Assembly: GCA_027491255.1 (NCBI GenBank)
Contig: JAIXWM010000117.1
Coordinates: 1-36,453, forward strand
Length of the DNA: 36,453 bases
Direction: 5' to 3'
DNA from: Rubrivivax sp.
GTDB lineage: Bacteria; Pseudomonadota; Gammaproteobacteria; Burkholderiales; Burkholderiaceae_C
Shown: one piece after another, positions 14,964-25,327 of the stretch
Layout: the number at the start of each line of letters is the position of its first letter
Position numbering within the stretch: position 1 is the stretch's first letter
Notes under the pieces: generated by a model
What the model was told of the DNA's origin: nothing
The model's input: the letters and a program-made list of their open reading frames with translations, nothing else
Databases searched by the model: none
Translations under genes and position numbers: made by a program

Positions 14964-17900
14964 TCAGGGCGGCGTGCTGTGGGGTGGCTGGGCCGTGTTG
15001 AGCCTGCGACCCGGGGGCACTGCGCGGTCGAAACGCCAGGTGAAGATGAGGTCGAGCGAGTTCTCGTGCCCGCTCTGCGCGCGCAGCGTGAATTGCTGCG
15101 CGATCCGGTAGACCAGTTGCCAGGTCCCGGCGGTGGCGTTCACGCTGCGTTCGTAGCCGAGATACCAGTTCCGGCTGAGTTGCTTGCCCAGGGTGACGAT
15201 GGTGGTGCGCACCTCGCCGTCACCCTGGCGCAGCGAGAGCTCGTCGATGCCGAAGGTGCGCAGCAGGGCGTCCGTGGGGGCCTCGCGTTCGCCGGCCAGC
15301 AGCGCGACGGCGGCGCGTTGCAGCACCGCGGCGTCGGCACGGACCAGGCCTTCCGAACCGCGGCCGAGCACGAGCCAGGAGAGCTTCTCGCTTTCGGGCA
15401 GTTCGGGCTCGCTCACGAGACGGACGCGCACGGCCTGGGGTGTGCCGCTGATGGCCACTCCGACGGGCATGTCGATGTTCGGCCGCAGCGCCAGGATGTC
15501 CAGGCGCGGAGCGTCGACCCGACCGGTGAATGCCAGGATGCCGCGCTCGATCTTCAGGCGCTGGCCGTAGGCCACATAGGTTCCGCTCTCGGCTCTGACG
15601 GTGCCGTCCACGGCCAGGCGACCTTGGGGGGTGCCGACCCGCAGGGCGCCCTTGAGCAGGGTGTCGAGCCCGCGACCGCGCACGCGCAGGCGCTGTCCCA
15701 GGTCGACGTCCAGGCGCACCGCGGTCTGACGCATCAGCGCGGAGGGCGTGGGCGGCTCCGGTCGTGTCTGTGCAGACTCTTCACTGCGCCGCCGTACGGT
15801 CACGTCTTCGTCCAGCGTCGGGGCGTCGCGGGTGGCGAGGTCGAACAGGCCGCTGTCCACGCCGATCTTGCCTTCGAGCTGCACCCGGTCCGGACGCAAT
15901 TCCAGCACGGCCCGTCCGCTGGCCACCAACTGCCGGTCGATGCGCCCGAGCACGCGGAAACCCTCGGCCTGCAGGTCCAGGCGCGCCTGCGGATTGGCAC
16001 CCAGTTGCGCGCTGCCGCTGGCCACCAGGGTGCCGTCGCCACCGCGCAGCGTCAGGCGGTCGATGCGGGCCGTGCTGCCCTGCAACACCACCGACATTTC
16101 GCCGTCGGCGTAGTCCACCCCCTGCAGCAGGTTGCGCACGGCGATGCCTTGGCCGCGCAATTCGCCCACGACTTCCGGCGCGCCGAGCCGCCCGCCGAGG
16201 CGGGCGACGGTCTCGACAGCACCGTCCACCCGCCAGCCGGCGGGGATCCAGGCGCTCCAGATGCTCAGGTTCGGCACCCGGAAGAGGACCGCACCATTCA
16301 AGGCCGACCGCAGGTCGGGCCAGCGCGAGTCGGCAGCGTTGGCCAGCGTGACGGCGCCCGACACCGTGCCCAGCGTGCGGCCGACGAACAGAGGCGACAA
16401 GGTCCAGCGGCCGTCTTCGCCCAGGAGTGCCACGTCGAGCGCGCTGACACCCAGTGGCAGTCGGGTGTCTCCATCCGCCACGGCGAGGTCGCCGTCGATG
16501 CGCTGCAGGCGCAGTTCGGCCTGCATCCTCTCGGCGGCACGCAGCCGCAGTTGCGCCTGCGCGCGCAGATCGCCGCTCCACGCCAGACCGGTGCCCAGGC
16601 GCTGGAGCAGCGGCGCCACCGCGAAGGGGTCGAGGTCGGCTTCGATCTCGGCGTCGTCACGGCCGCCGGTGGCTCGGTAGCGCGCCTCCTTCCAGCGTAG
16701 CCGCAGGTCCTGTCCGACGGTGGCCTGTCCCGGCATCAGGCGCGCTGCCGTCAGCCGGCCGTCGGCCGACCAGTCCAGCTCGGCGGCAAGGTCGCGTGCC
16801 TGCAGCCAATCCGCGGTTGGGGGGGTGGGGCTTTCTGTGCCGTTCCATGCGCCGGCGCGCGCTTGCTGCACCTTGCCGCTCCAGCGGCCGCCGCCGGCGG
16901 CCGCTGCCGTCCAGCTGCCATGCAGCGCCAGCCGGGCTTGCGTGCCGGTGCCACCCGCCCAGCCCAGGGCGCTGGCCAGCAGCGGGGGCGGCTGCAGCGG
17001 CGCAGACAGATCGACTTGAACCCGGTGCTCCTGCAGCGATCCTTCGCCATCCACGGTGAGCCGGGCGATGCGCGTGGTGTCGTGCACTGCGTCGCTCATG
17101 TCCAGACGCAACTGCATGGCTTCGCGGCCCGCGGTGTCGATCTTCCAGCGTGCCTGCCCTTGACTGACGGCCCAGGACCCGGCGCGCAGGCCTTGCAAGC
17201 GCATGTCGCCGTCGGTGCGCAGCGCGGGCCACCGGCCCTGGGCGTTGAGCGTGCCCTGTGTCTGCCCGGTGGTGGGCAGCCAGCGCGCCAGCGCCGGGTC
17301 GAGGATGGCCAGTGGAGCGAGGGAAGCCAGTGACGGCGCCGACCAGACAAGGCGCCAGCGGTCGGCAGTGCCGTTGCCCGAGGGCTCGGCCTGGCCGTCA
17401 AGACTCAGGCGGTTTCCACCCGCGGTCAGCTCGCCGCGCAACTGGCTGCGCACCGCTGCCGCCGGGCCCTGCATCTGCCCGATCTCGGCCTGGCCCTGCA
17501 CCGCCACCCCCGCGAGCACCGATGGCGCGAGACCGATGCGCCCGCTGCCCTGCAGCGACTGCAGCACCTGCAGAGGCGGCCGCGCCGCGGCGTCGCGCGG
17601 CAATGCGATGTCCAAGGTCCACGCAGCGCTCAGCCGGTGTGTGCTGCGGCGCCACGCATCGGCCGCATCGGGCAGCCAGGGTGCAGGGTCGAAGTCGGTC
17701 AGCCGGCCCTCGCTGCGCAGGCGCCACAGGCCGCCAGGTTCCTGCAACGCCTCGCCCTGCAAGGCTGCGCGGGCGGGGCCGGAGGCGGCCTGCAGCCTGC
17801 GCAGCGTGAGGCGACCGGCGCCCATGCCGGCGTCGAACTCGAGCGACAGGGGGCGGTTCAGCGTCTCCAGCAGGCCGTCCAGCGTGGCCTGGACCTCGAG

Positions 17901-19343
17901 CTCGAGGCCACGGCCCGGGGAGGATGGCGTTGCCTGGCCAGTCGAAGGGCCGGGTCCCGATGGTGCGGCGGACGGCACAGGATGCGTGCCGGGCAAGGGG
18001 AAGGCGGGCAGATGCAAGCGGGCAGGCCCTGACAGCGTCATGCGCGGGCCGCGGGCGTCGATCAGCGCCGGCCTCAGGCCCTCGAGCGCCATTGCCAGAC
18101 GCAGCCCCTCGTGGTCCCAGCGTCCGCTGCCGCGGGCGCTTCCGGCGCGCTTTGCACCGTCGGAGAACTGGAGCTCGAGCTCCCGCAGGTCGAGTGGCCC
18201 TGCGCCCGTCGGCGCCATGTTCAGTGTGCCCTGCGCGCGATCGAGCGGAAGTCGGCCCTCATTCCAGCGGCCAGGCTCGGCGTTTTCCAGGGCGAGCTGC
18301 GCGGTCACGGGTGACTGAGGGCCGGTGGTCTCGATCCGGGCCCGCCCCGTCAGGCGGGTGCGCGGCAGGCCGCTGGCCAGCGGTGCCAGGTCCAGTGCCT
18401 GCAGCCGCAGGTCCAACGGCCCGAGGGGCCATGCCGCGAAGGGGCGCAACTCGGCGCGCAGGTCCAGGGCGGGCGGCGCCGAGCCCGCAGCGCCCGCGGC
18501 CGTGACCGTGCCCTGCACCAGTGGGGCCTGCAAGGTCCCTTCGGCTTGCAGCGCGGCGGTCCAGGCGGGCTCGGCCGTGCCCTGGGCATCGACGCGGGCC
18601 TGCAGGGCGTAGGGCGCGTCGGCCGCGATCTGCAGGCGGCCCTGGGCCTGAAGACGGTCCCACGCGAGCGCGATCCGTTCGACGCGGTGCAAGGCACCGC
18701 CGTCGGCGCCGAGTTGCAAGCCGCCGCCGCCGATGCGGCTGAGCGTCGCGCCCTGGACCTGCAGCGTGCCCACAGCGAAGTCGCTCACGTGGATCTGCAG
18801 CGGCAGGCGCAGCGTTGGTGGCGGGCGCAGCGGCGTGGCGGGGTCGGGTCGCCACCGCAGGCGCACGGCCTGCGCCTGCAGCCGGGTGGCCTCGACGCCC
18901 GCCCAGATGTCGGCGCCAAGCCACCAGCGCCATTGCGCACCCTGCCATTGCAGGCCGTCGATCTCGAGTTCCAGCGCCATGCCGGGCAGGCTCAGGCGCA
19001 CGCCGTCGGCGCCGAAGTCCGGCCCGAGGAGGGCGCCGCGCGGCGCGCTGACCGTCAAGTGCGCCAGACCGGGCAGTGCGGGCAGCCGGACCAGCAGCCA
19101 GGCGCTGCCGGCCTCGGAGTGCAGTGCGAGGCCCAGGCCCAGCACCGCCGCCAGCGGCAGGCCGAGCACGGCCAGCCACAGCATGCGGACGGACCAGCGC
19201 AGCACGCGCAGGCGCCGTTTGCGCGATGCCGGGGCAGCCGTCGATCCAGGCCCAGGCTCAGCAGCGGACGCGGACGACGGGCCGGCCGTGGCGTCTGGAG
19301 CGGCCTCGGGGACATCGGTTGGCGCGGACGGCGCGGGACTCAT
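14964..19343 (-). CDS. tamB: TamB, inner-membrane-anchored translocation and assembly protein
   Basis: A 1459-residue AsmA/TamB-like protein that spans the periplasm and helps lipid transport and outer-membrane protein insertion. After a disordered N-terminus rich in A/P/S there is a basic patch (SRKRRLRVLRW) and one transmembrane helix (LWLAVLGLPLAAVLGLGLAL, about residues 55-75). A very long repetitive beta-rich region follows, forming the periplasm-spanning groove. The C-terminal TamB domain includes ESGTYVAYGQRLKIERGILAF, DAPRLDILALRPN, LSWLVLGRGSEGL, GIDELSLRQGDGE, VTLGKQLSRNWYLGYE and ENSLDLIFTWRFD. Length and order match the family. The usual neighbour TamA, a BamA-like outer-membrane protein, is not next to it; smr and radC lie upstream on the same strand, the nearest 75 bases away. 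Confidence 0.92.
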   Translation of the reverse strand: MSPAPSAPTDVPEAAPDATAGPSSASAAEPGPGSTAAPASRKRRLRVLRWSVRMLWLAVLGLPLAAVLGLGLALHSEAGSAWLLVRLPALPGLAHLTVSAPRGALLGPDFGADGVRLSLPGMALELEIDGLQWQGAQWRWWLGADIWAGVEATRLQAQAVRLRWRPDPATPLRPPPTLRLPLQIHVSDFAVGTLQVQGATLSRIGGGGLQLGADGGALHRVERIALAWDRLQAQGRLQIAADAPYALQARVDAQGTAEPAWTAALQAEGTLQAPLVQGTVTAAGAAGSAPPALDLRAELRPFAAWPLGPLDLRLQALDLAPLASGLPRTRLTGRARIETTGPQSPVTAQLALENAEPGRWNEGRLPLDRAQGTLNMAPTGAGPLDLRELELQFSDGAKRAGSARGSGRWDHEGLRLAMALEGLRPALIDARGPRMTLSGPARLHLPAFPLPGTHPVPSAAPSGPGPSTGQATPSSPGRGLELEVQATLDGLLETLNRPLSLEFDAGMGAGRLTLRRLQAASGPARAALQGEALQEPGGLWRLRSEGRLTDFDPAPWLPDAADAWRRSTHRLSAAWTLDIALPRDAAARPPLQVLQSLQGSGRIGLAPSVLAGVAVQGQAEIGQMQGPAAAVRSQLRGELTAGGNRLSLDGQAEPSGNGTADRWRLVWSAPSLASLAPLAILDPALARWLPTTGQTQGTLNAQGRWPALRTDGDMRLQGLRAGSWAVSQGQARWKIDTAGREAMQLRLDMSDAVHDTTRIARLTVDGEGSLQEHRVQVDLSAPLQPPPLLASALGWAGGTGTQARLALHGSWTAAAAGGGRWSGKVQQARAGAWNGTESPTPPTADWLQARDLAAELDWSADGRLTAARLMPGQATVGQDLRLRWKEARYRATGGRDDAEIEADLDPFAVAPLLQRLGTGLAWSGDLRAQAQLRLRAAERMQAELRLQRIDGDLAVADGDTRLPLGVSALDVALLGEDGRWTLSPLFVGRTLGTVSGAVTLANAADSRWPDLRSALNGAVLFRVPNLSIWSAWIPAGWRVDGAVETVARLGGRLGAPEVVGELRGQGIAVRNLLQGVDYADGEMSVVLQGSTARIDRLTLRGGDGTLVASGSAQLGANPQARLDLQAEGFRVLGRIDRQLVASGRAVLELRPDRVQLEGKIGVDSGLFDLATRDAPTLDEDVTVRRRSEESAQTRPEPPTPSALMRQTAVRLDVDLGQRLRVRGRGLDTLLKGALRVGTPQGRLAVDGTVRAESGTYVAYGQRLKIERGILAFTGRVDAPRLDILALRPNIDMPVGVAISGTPQAVRVRLVSEPELPESEKLSWLVLGRGSEGLVRADAAVLQRAAVALLAGEREAPTDALLRTFGIDELSLRQGDGEVRTTIVTLGKQLSRNWYLGYERSVNATAGTWQLVYRIAQQFTLRAQSGHENSLDLIFTWRFDRAVPPGRRLNTAQPPHSTPP

Positions 19344-19418
19344 CGCGCGAGGATTGTCCCTCGGCCTTGCGCCTCGGGCCTGCGTCGCCGCAGCCCTGGC
19401 AGGGGGAATCTCCGTCTG

Positions 19419-20096
19419 TCAGCCCGTCAACAGCACGATCAGCGCTCCGGCACCTCCCTGGGGCGCGCTGGCCTGGGCGAAGGCGACGACCTCGGCGCAC
19501 TGGCCGAGCCAGCGTTGTGCCTTAGCCTTGAGCACGGGCTGACGCCCGGGCGAGCCGTGCCCCTTGCCGTGGACGACGCGGACGCAGCGCTGGCCGCGGC
19601 GCACGGCCTCTCGCACGAAGGCTGCCAGGGCTTCGCGCGCCTCGTCGCGGCGCAGGCCGTGCAGGTCGATCTGCGCCTGGATGGCCCATTGCCCCTTGCG
19701 CAGCCGCGTGACGACGTCCGGGCTGATACCGGGGCGGCGGAAGCTCAGTCCGTCGTCGGTCAGCAGCAGCGACTCGACGTCGACCTCGTCGGACAGCGCT
19801 TCGCGCAGCGCCGCCTGCTCGTCGGCCTGGCGCTGCAGCGGTTCGGGCGGGGGCTTGGGGCGGCCGACGTCGGCGCGGTCGCTGGCAGGCAGGGCGTGCA
19901 CCGGGCCGACGGCGAGAGCGAACTCTTCGCGGCGCCGCTGCTCGCGCAGGCGTTCCGCTTCGGCCTCGCGCTGACGGGCGCGCTCGCGCGCGGCTGCGGC
20001 GGCGGCCTCGCGGCGGCGCGCCTTCAGCGCCGCCGCGAGGGCGTCGAAGTCCTTCAGCGGCGCTGCGGGCTGCGGTGCGCGCGCCGGCGGGTTCAC
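19419..20096 (-). CDS. Smr-domain protein (MutS2 C-terminal-like nuclease)
   Basis: A 225-residue protein. The N-terminal third is a charged, probably coiled segment ([33 protein letters not shown]). The C-terminal Smr domain starts at [20 protein letters not shown] and contains [26 protein letters not shown] and a final [19 protein letters not shown]. The DLHG and HGKG motifs are the domain's hallmark. Smr proteins are endonucleases of DNA or ribosome-associated RNA; the exact substrate here is not known. It starts at a GTG (20096) overlapping the radC stop by four bases, so the two are coupled. A free-standing Smr protein of about this size is common in proteobacteria. Confidence 0.88.
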   Translation of the reverse strand: MNPPARAPQPAAPLKDFDALAAALKARRREAAAAAARERARQREAEAERLREQRRREEFALAVGPVHALPASDRADVGRPKPPPEPLQRQADEQAALREALSDEVDVESLLLTDDGLSFRRPGISPDVVTRLRKGQWAIQAQIDLHGLRRDEAREALAAFVREAVRRGQRCVRVVHGKGHGSPGRQPVLKAKAQRWLGQCAEVVAFAQASAPQGGAGALIVLLTG

Positions 20097-20779
20097 AGCA
20101 GGCCCCGCTCGGCAAACGAGACCACGTGTCCCCGGCCGACGACGAGGTGGTCGAGCACGCGCACGTCCACGAGCTGCAGCGCCGACTTCAGCGTCTGCGT
20201 GAGGTATTCGTCTGCGCGCGAAGGCTCGGCCAGCCCCGAGGGGTGGTTGTGCGCCAGCACGACGGCCGCCGCGTTGCGCGCAAGCGCTTCCTTTACCACC
20301 TCGCGCGGGTAGACGCTGGTCTGCGCGATCGTGCCTCGGAACAGCGTGGCCATCTCTATCAGGCGGTGGGCGTGGTCGAGGAACATGACCGCGAAGACCT
20401 CGTGCGGCAGACCGCCGATCTGCAGCGCCGCATACTCCTTCACGCGGGCCGGGGTGTCGAACACCGGGGCGTCCGCCAGTTGCTGCGCGAGCGAGCGGCG
20501 CGCAAGCTCCATGACGGCAGCGATCTCGGCGCGCTTGGCCGGGCCCAGCCCCTTGACGCGGCGCAGCTCGTGCGGGCCGGCGCGCAGCAGCCCGGCCAGG
20601 CCCTGGAACTCGGCCAGCAATTGCTCGGCCATCGCCATCACACCCTGGCCCGGGCGCCCGGTGCGCAGCAGCAGGGCGAGCAGTTCCTCGCTGGCCAGGG
20701 CTGCAGGGCCTTGCGCGAGCAGCTTCTCGCGCGGGCGGGCGGCCAGTGGCAAATCCTTCAGCGACATCGTCGTCGGCAT
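20093..20779 (-). CDS. radC: RadC (MPN/JAMM-domain) protein
   Basis: A 228-residue protein of the RadC family. The N-terminal part has a helix-hairpin-helix-like segment ([29 protein letters not shown]). The C-terminal MPN domain holds the metal-binding motif AHNHPSG followed by [11 protein letters not shown], with the usual family blocks [15 protein letters not shown] and [13 protein letters not shown]. The function is poorly defined despite the historical repair name, and chromosomal copies are often non-essential. ATG 20767 ([15 protein letters not shown]) also fits the family N-terminus and is an alternative to ATG 20779. The gene overlaps smr by four bases and lies divergent from slpA. 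Confidence 0.9.
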   Translation of the reverse strand: MPTTMSLKDLPLAARPREKLLAQGPAALASEELLALLLRTGRPGQGVMAMAEQLLAEFQGLAGLLRAGPHELRRVKGLGPAKRAEIAAVMELARRSLAQQLADAPVFDTPARVKEYAALQIGGLPHEVFAVMFLDHAHRLIEMATLFRGTIAQTSVYPREVVKEALARNAAAVVLAHNHPSGLAEPSRADEYLTQTLKSALQLVDVRVLDHLVVGRGHVVSFAERGLL

Positions 20780-20839
20780 GGCGGGCGGGGGCGGTTCGCG
20801 AGCGGTGCGGGTGCGACTCTTAGAATCCGAGCCAGTCTA

Positions 20840-20855
20840 GCGCCCGAGCGGGCGC
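20840..20855. promoter_or_regulatory. Leader hairpin upstream of slpA-ispH
   Basis: Perfect inverted repeat GCGCCCG-AG-CGGGCGC in the gap between divergent radC and slpA, 27 bases before the slpA start. A -10-like TAGAAT at 20821-20826 is just upstream, but no good -35 box is seen at the proper distance. It could be a leader structure or operator. Confidence 0.35.
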
Positions 20856-20882
20856 TTCGCCTCCCCCATTGGAGTGACCCTC

Positions 20883-21326
20883 TTGAGTACCGTTCGGCCG
20901 GGTTCCTTCCTGACACTGCACTACCGCCTGGCCGGCCCCGACGGTGCCGACGTGATCAACACCTTCGACGGGAAGCCGGCGACGCTTTCGCTGGGTTCGG
21001 GGCAACTCGCCCCGGCCATGGAGGCGCGCCTGATCGGTCTGGCCGAGGGCACGCGCGCGGTGTTCGACCTGCCCGCCGGCGAAGCCTTCGGTGAGCGCAA
21101 CGCGCAGTTGTTGCAGAAGGTCCGTCTGGAGCTGCTGCGCGAGCATGGTGACCCCGACGCCCAGTACGCCGTCGGCGACGTGGTGCAGTTCCCCACGCCC
21201 GATGGCCAGGCAGCCTACGCCGGCGTCGTGCGCGAGACCGGCGAGGGCTGGCTGCTGTTCGACTTCAACCACCCCTTGGCCGGACAGCCCGTGCGCTTCG
21301 AGGTGGACTTGCTGGGGGTGCTGTGA
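20883..21326 (+). CDS. slpA: FKBP-type peptidyl-prolyl isomerase (SlpA/FkpB-like)
   Basis: A 147-residue cytoplasmic prolyl isomerase of the SlyD/SlpA type. It has the FKBP core ([47 protein letters not shown]) and an inserted IF domain, then the closing strand [21 protein letters not shown], the signature for this group. It lacks the histidine-rich metal tail of SlyD. An in-frame GTG at 20874 has no spaced ribosome site, whereas TTG 20883 has GGAG (20871-20874) 8 bases upstream, so I choose TTG. The stop overlaps the ispH start (TGATG). The slpA-ispH pair is conserved in many proteobacteria, which supports both calls. Confidence 0.9.
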   Translation: MSTVRPGSFLTLHYRLAGPDGADVINTFDGKPATLSLGSGQLAPAMEARLIGLAEGTRAVFDLPAGEAFGERNAQLLQKVRLELLREHGDPDAQYAVGDVVQFPTPDGQAAYAGVVRETGEGWLLFDFNHPLAGQPVRFEVDLLGVL

Positions 21327-22291
21327 TGAGGACCATGCCCGAGGAGGTGCTGCTGGCCGAGCCGCGCGGTTTCTGCGCCGGCGTCGACCGCGCCATCGAG
21401 ATCGTCGAGCGCGCGCTGCGCAAGCACGGCGCGCCGATCTACGTGCGCCACGAGATCGTGCACAACACCTACGTCGTCAACGATCTCAAGGCCAAGGGCG
21501 CCATCTTCATCGAGGACCTGGCCGACGTCCCGCCGGGAGCGACCCTGGTCTTCAGCGCCCATGGCGTCAGCCAGGCCGTGCGCACGCAGGCTGACGCGCG
21601 CGGCTTTCTCGTCTTCGACGCCACCTGCCCGCTCGTCAGCAAGGTGCACGTGGAGCTGGCCAAGCTGGGCAAGGAGGGCTACGAGTTCATCATGATCGGC
21701 CACAAGGGGCACCCTGAGGTCGAGGGCACGATGGGCCAGCTCAGCCAGGGCATCTACCTCGTCGAGGACGTGGCCGACGTGTCGCGTGTGCGCCCGCTCG
21801 GCGACAAGCTTGCGGTCGTGACCCAGACCACGCTCAGCGTCGATGACGCCGCGGAGATCCTGGCCGAGGTCAAGCGCGTGTTCCCGCACGTGCGCGAGCC
21901 CAAGCAGCAGGACATCTGCTACGCCACGCAGAACCGGCAGGACGCCGTCAAGGTGCTGGCGCCGGCGGTGGACGTGGTCGTCGTGGTCGGCAGCCGCACC
22001 AGCAGCAACAGCAACCGCCTGCGCGAGCTGGCCGAGCGCCTGGGCACCCCGGCCTACATGGTCGACGGCGCTGATGACCTGGACCCCGCCTGGTTCGAGG
22101 GCCGGCGCCGTGTGGGCCTGACTGCCGGGGCCTCCGCGCCCGACATCCTGGTGCAGGAAGTGATCGCGCGGCTGCGCGAACTCGGCGTCGTCAGCCTGCG
22201 CAAGATGACGGGTGTCGAGGAAAAAGTGCGCTTTCCGCTGCCGCTGGGCCTGGGCGACCGCAGCATGGCCGAGTCGGCCGCCCGATCCTGA
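21326..22291 (+). CDS. ispH: 4-hydroxy-3-methylbut-2-enyl diphosphate reductase
   Basis: A 321-residue iron-sulfur enzyme for the last step of the MEP isoprenoid pathway, converting HMBPP to IPP and DMAPP. The three cluster cysteines are C17 ([11 protein letters not shown]), C101 ([11 protein letters not shown]) and C198 ([10 protein letters not shown]). Other family blocks are [53 protein letters not shown] and [16 protein letters not shown]. The start overlaps the slpA stop; ATG 21335 is a second in-frame possibility. Length and motif order are standard. It is co-transcribed with slpA; serS follows after about 100 bases. Confidence 0.96.
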   Translation: MRTMPEEVLLAEPRGFCAGVDRAIEIVERALRKHGAPIYVRHEIVHNTYVVNDLKAKGAIFIEDLADVPPGATLVFSAHGVSQAVRTQADARGFLVFDATCPLVSKVHVELAKLGKEGYEFIMIGHKGHPEVEGTMGQLSQGIYLVEDVADVSRVRPLGDKLAVVTQTTLSVDDAAEILAEVKRVFPHVREPKQQDICYATQNRQDAVKVLAPAVDVVVVVGSRTSSNSNRLRELAERLGTPAYMVDGADDLDPAWFEGRRRVGLTAGASAPDILVQEVIARLRELGVVSLRKMTGVEEKVRFPLPLGLGDRSMAESAARS

Positions 22292-22371
22292 TGCGCCGGC
22301 CCATCGAACGCCGACTCCCGCCAGGCGCCGCGCCGAGACCTGCGTACTGCGGCCTGCGCTTCCGAACCTGA

Positions 22372-23712
<1,341 letters not shown>

Positions 23713-23732
23713 CACGAACCAAGGCAGGTCTG

Positions 23733-25031
23733 GTGCTGCACGCCCTGACCGGCACCTTCCACGGCTGGCGCATCGTCGCTGCCGCGGCCACGATCCAGTT
23801 CCTGCTCGGCGCGCTGCAGAGCCAGTCCTTCGGCTTGTACATCGCGGCCCTGGCCCACGAGATGGGCTGGAGCCGGACATCACTGGCCGGAGCCGCCGCG
23901 CTCATGTCGGTGGAGGCGGCCCTGGTCGGCCCCATGCTCGGCTGGCTGCTGGACCGCATCGGCACGCGCCAGGCGGTGCGTTGGGGACTGCTGATCTTCG
24001 GCGCCGGCCTTCTGCTGCTGAGCCGGGTCCAGACGGTGGGCGCCTTCTATGTCAGCGCGGTGATGCTGGCCGTGGGCGCGAGTCTGGGCGGGTACTTCAC
24101 GCTGTCGGTGACCGTGGTGCACTGGTTCGAGTCCCGCCGCGCGCGTGCGCTGTCGGTGCTGAGCCTGGGCCTGGCCGCCAGCGGCCTGGTCGTTCCCCTG
24201 ATCGCGACTTCGATGGAGTTCTGGGGCTGGCGCACCACGGCGGCGGTTTCCGGCGTCTTCGTCTTCGTGGCCGGCTGGCTGCTGGCCAGTGTCATCCACG
24301 GCCGGCCTGCAGATCTGGGTCAGCAGCCCGATGGCGTCGAGCCCGTCGCCAGGCCGGCCGGGCTGGCTGCTGCGCCCGCGCCTGCATCGGACGCGGGGGC
24401 GAGGGTGGAGGCGGACATGGCCCCCGGCACGCCCCCGCCCGCCGAGTCCGGCCACACCTTGGCGCAGGCCATGCGAACACGTGCCTTCTGGCTCCTGTCG
24501 GTAGGCCATGGCCTGGCGCTGATGGTCGTCACGTCCGTGAATGTGCACGCCGTCCTTCACATGACGCAGGGCCTGGGCTATTCCGTCACGCAGGCGGGCT
24601 GGGTGATCACGCTGATGACGATGGGGCAGGTGGTGGGCGTGCTGCTGGGCATGGGCTTGGGCGACCGCTACGACAAGCGTCGCCTGGCAGCGTTGTGCAT
24701 GGCGTCGCACGGCCTCGGGCTGTTGTGCCTGACCTGGTCCACGCAGCCGCTGCACCTGCTGGGCTTTGCCGCCTTCCACGGCGTGGCATGGGGCATGCGC
24801 GGCCCGCTGATGCACGCGCTGCGAGCGGACTACTTCGGGCGCCGCGCGATCGGCACCATCCTCGGCGTGTCAGGTGCGATCGTCGCGATCGGCCAGATCG
24901 CCGGCCCGATGCTCGCCGGCGCCCTGGCCGACCGCACCGGCGACTACCGCGTCGCATTCACGCTGATCGCACTGCTGGTCAGCGCCGGATCCCTCGCATT
25001 CGTCTTCGCCCGGCGCCCCGAGGCCCGCTGA
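23733..25031 (+). CDS. Major facilitator superfamily transporter
   Basis: A 432-residue, 12-helix MFS permease. The first half includes RIVAAAATIQFLLGALQSQSFGLYIAAL, the loop motif GWLLDRIGTRQAVRWG and FYVSAVMLAVGASLGGYF. A hydrophilic, alanine/proline-rich loop (about residues 205-245) joins the halves. The second half includes MTMGQVVGVLLGMGLGDRYDKRRLAALCM and FGRRAIGTILGVSGAIVAIGQIAGPMLAGAL. It resembles the monocarboxylate/oxalate-formate-like branch, but the substrate is unknown. The GTG at 23733 has AAGG 8 bases upstream and starts 20 bases after serS, so it is likely in the serS transcript. No other coding context hints at its cargo. Confidence 0.85.
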   Translation: MLHALTGTFHGWRIVAAAATIQFLLGALQSQSFGLYIAALAHEMGWSRTSLAGAAALMSVEAALVGPMLGWLLDRIGTRQAVRWGLLIFGAGLLLLSRVQTVGAFYVSAVMLAVGASLGGYFTLSVTVVHWFESRRARALSVLSLGLAASGLVVPLIATSMEFWGWRTTAAVSGVFVFVAGWLLASVIHGRPADLGQQPDGVEPVARPAGLAAAPAPASDAGARVEADMAPGTPPPAESGHTLAQAMRTRAFWLLSVGHGLALMVVTSVNVHAVLHMTQGLGYSVTQAGWVITLMTMGQVVGVLLGMGLGDRYDKRRLAALCMASHGLGLLCLTWSTQPLHLLGFAAFHGVAWGMRGPLMHALRADYFGRRAIGTILGVSGAIVAIGQIAGPMLAGALADRTGDYRVAFTLIALLVSAGSLAFVFARRPEAR

Positions 25032-25032
25032 A

Positions 25033-25051
25033 GCCCGGCCGTGTGCCGGGC
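25033..25051 (+). terminator. Hairpin after the MFS gene
   Basis: GCCCGGC (25033-25039) and GCCGGGC (25045-25051) form a perfect 7-base stem with loop CGTGT directly after the MFS stop codon. No T-tract follows, so it may be a weak terminator or an mRNA 3'-end stabiliser. A -10-like TACAAT (25063-25068) for the following tRNA gene lies just downstream. Confidence 0.4.
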
Positions 25052-25101
25052 CCGTGCTGCACTACAATCGAACCTTCGGTTTGACCGATCGAAGCAGACC
25101 C

Positions 25102-25193
25102 GGAAAGGTGGCAGAGTGGTCGAATGCACCGGATTCGAAATCCGGCGTACAGGTTCTCCTGTACCGAGGGTTCGAATCCCTCCCTTTCCGCCA
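25102..25193 (+). tRNA. tRNA-Ser (anticodon CGA), CCA encoded
   Basis: A complete class II tRNA with a long variable arm. Acceptor stem GGAAAGG (25102-25108)/CCTTTCC (25183-25189), discriminator G, CCA at 25191-25193. Anticodon loop TTCGAAA with CGA at 25136-25138; variable arm around TACAGGTTCTCCTGTA; T-stem GAGGG/CCCTC with loop TTCGAAT. It reads UCG codons. A phage-type integrase begins 134 bases downstream, so the 3' half of this tRNA is the likely attachment site, regenerated intact by the element. Confidence 0.96.
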
Positions 25194-25207
25194 GACCCCA
25201 CAAAAAA

Positions 25208-25232
25208 GGCCCGCCACAAGCGGGCCTTTTTT
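25208..25232. terminator. Rho-independent terminator after tRNA-Ser
   Basis: Stem GGCCCGC (25208-25214)/GCGGGCC (25220-25226), loop CACAA, followed by six T (25227-25232) and preceded by six A (25202-25207). It should work in both directions, ending the tRNA transcript and shielding the integrase from read-through. Confidence 0.88.
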
Positions 25233-25327
25233 CTTCTCTCTCCTAGGTAAATCTGACTTTTTCGGTTGCTCGGGATAGCATTGAGTCGTGCCACGGTTGT
25301 GGGGCTCTTTGTGGGGGATGTGGGGAC

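Noticed and set aside
14979..20312. Several long plus-strand frames (573 and 588 codons) across tamB and smr
   Set aside because: Shadows of the tamB and smr coding strands; no family features.
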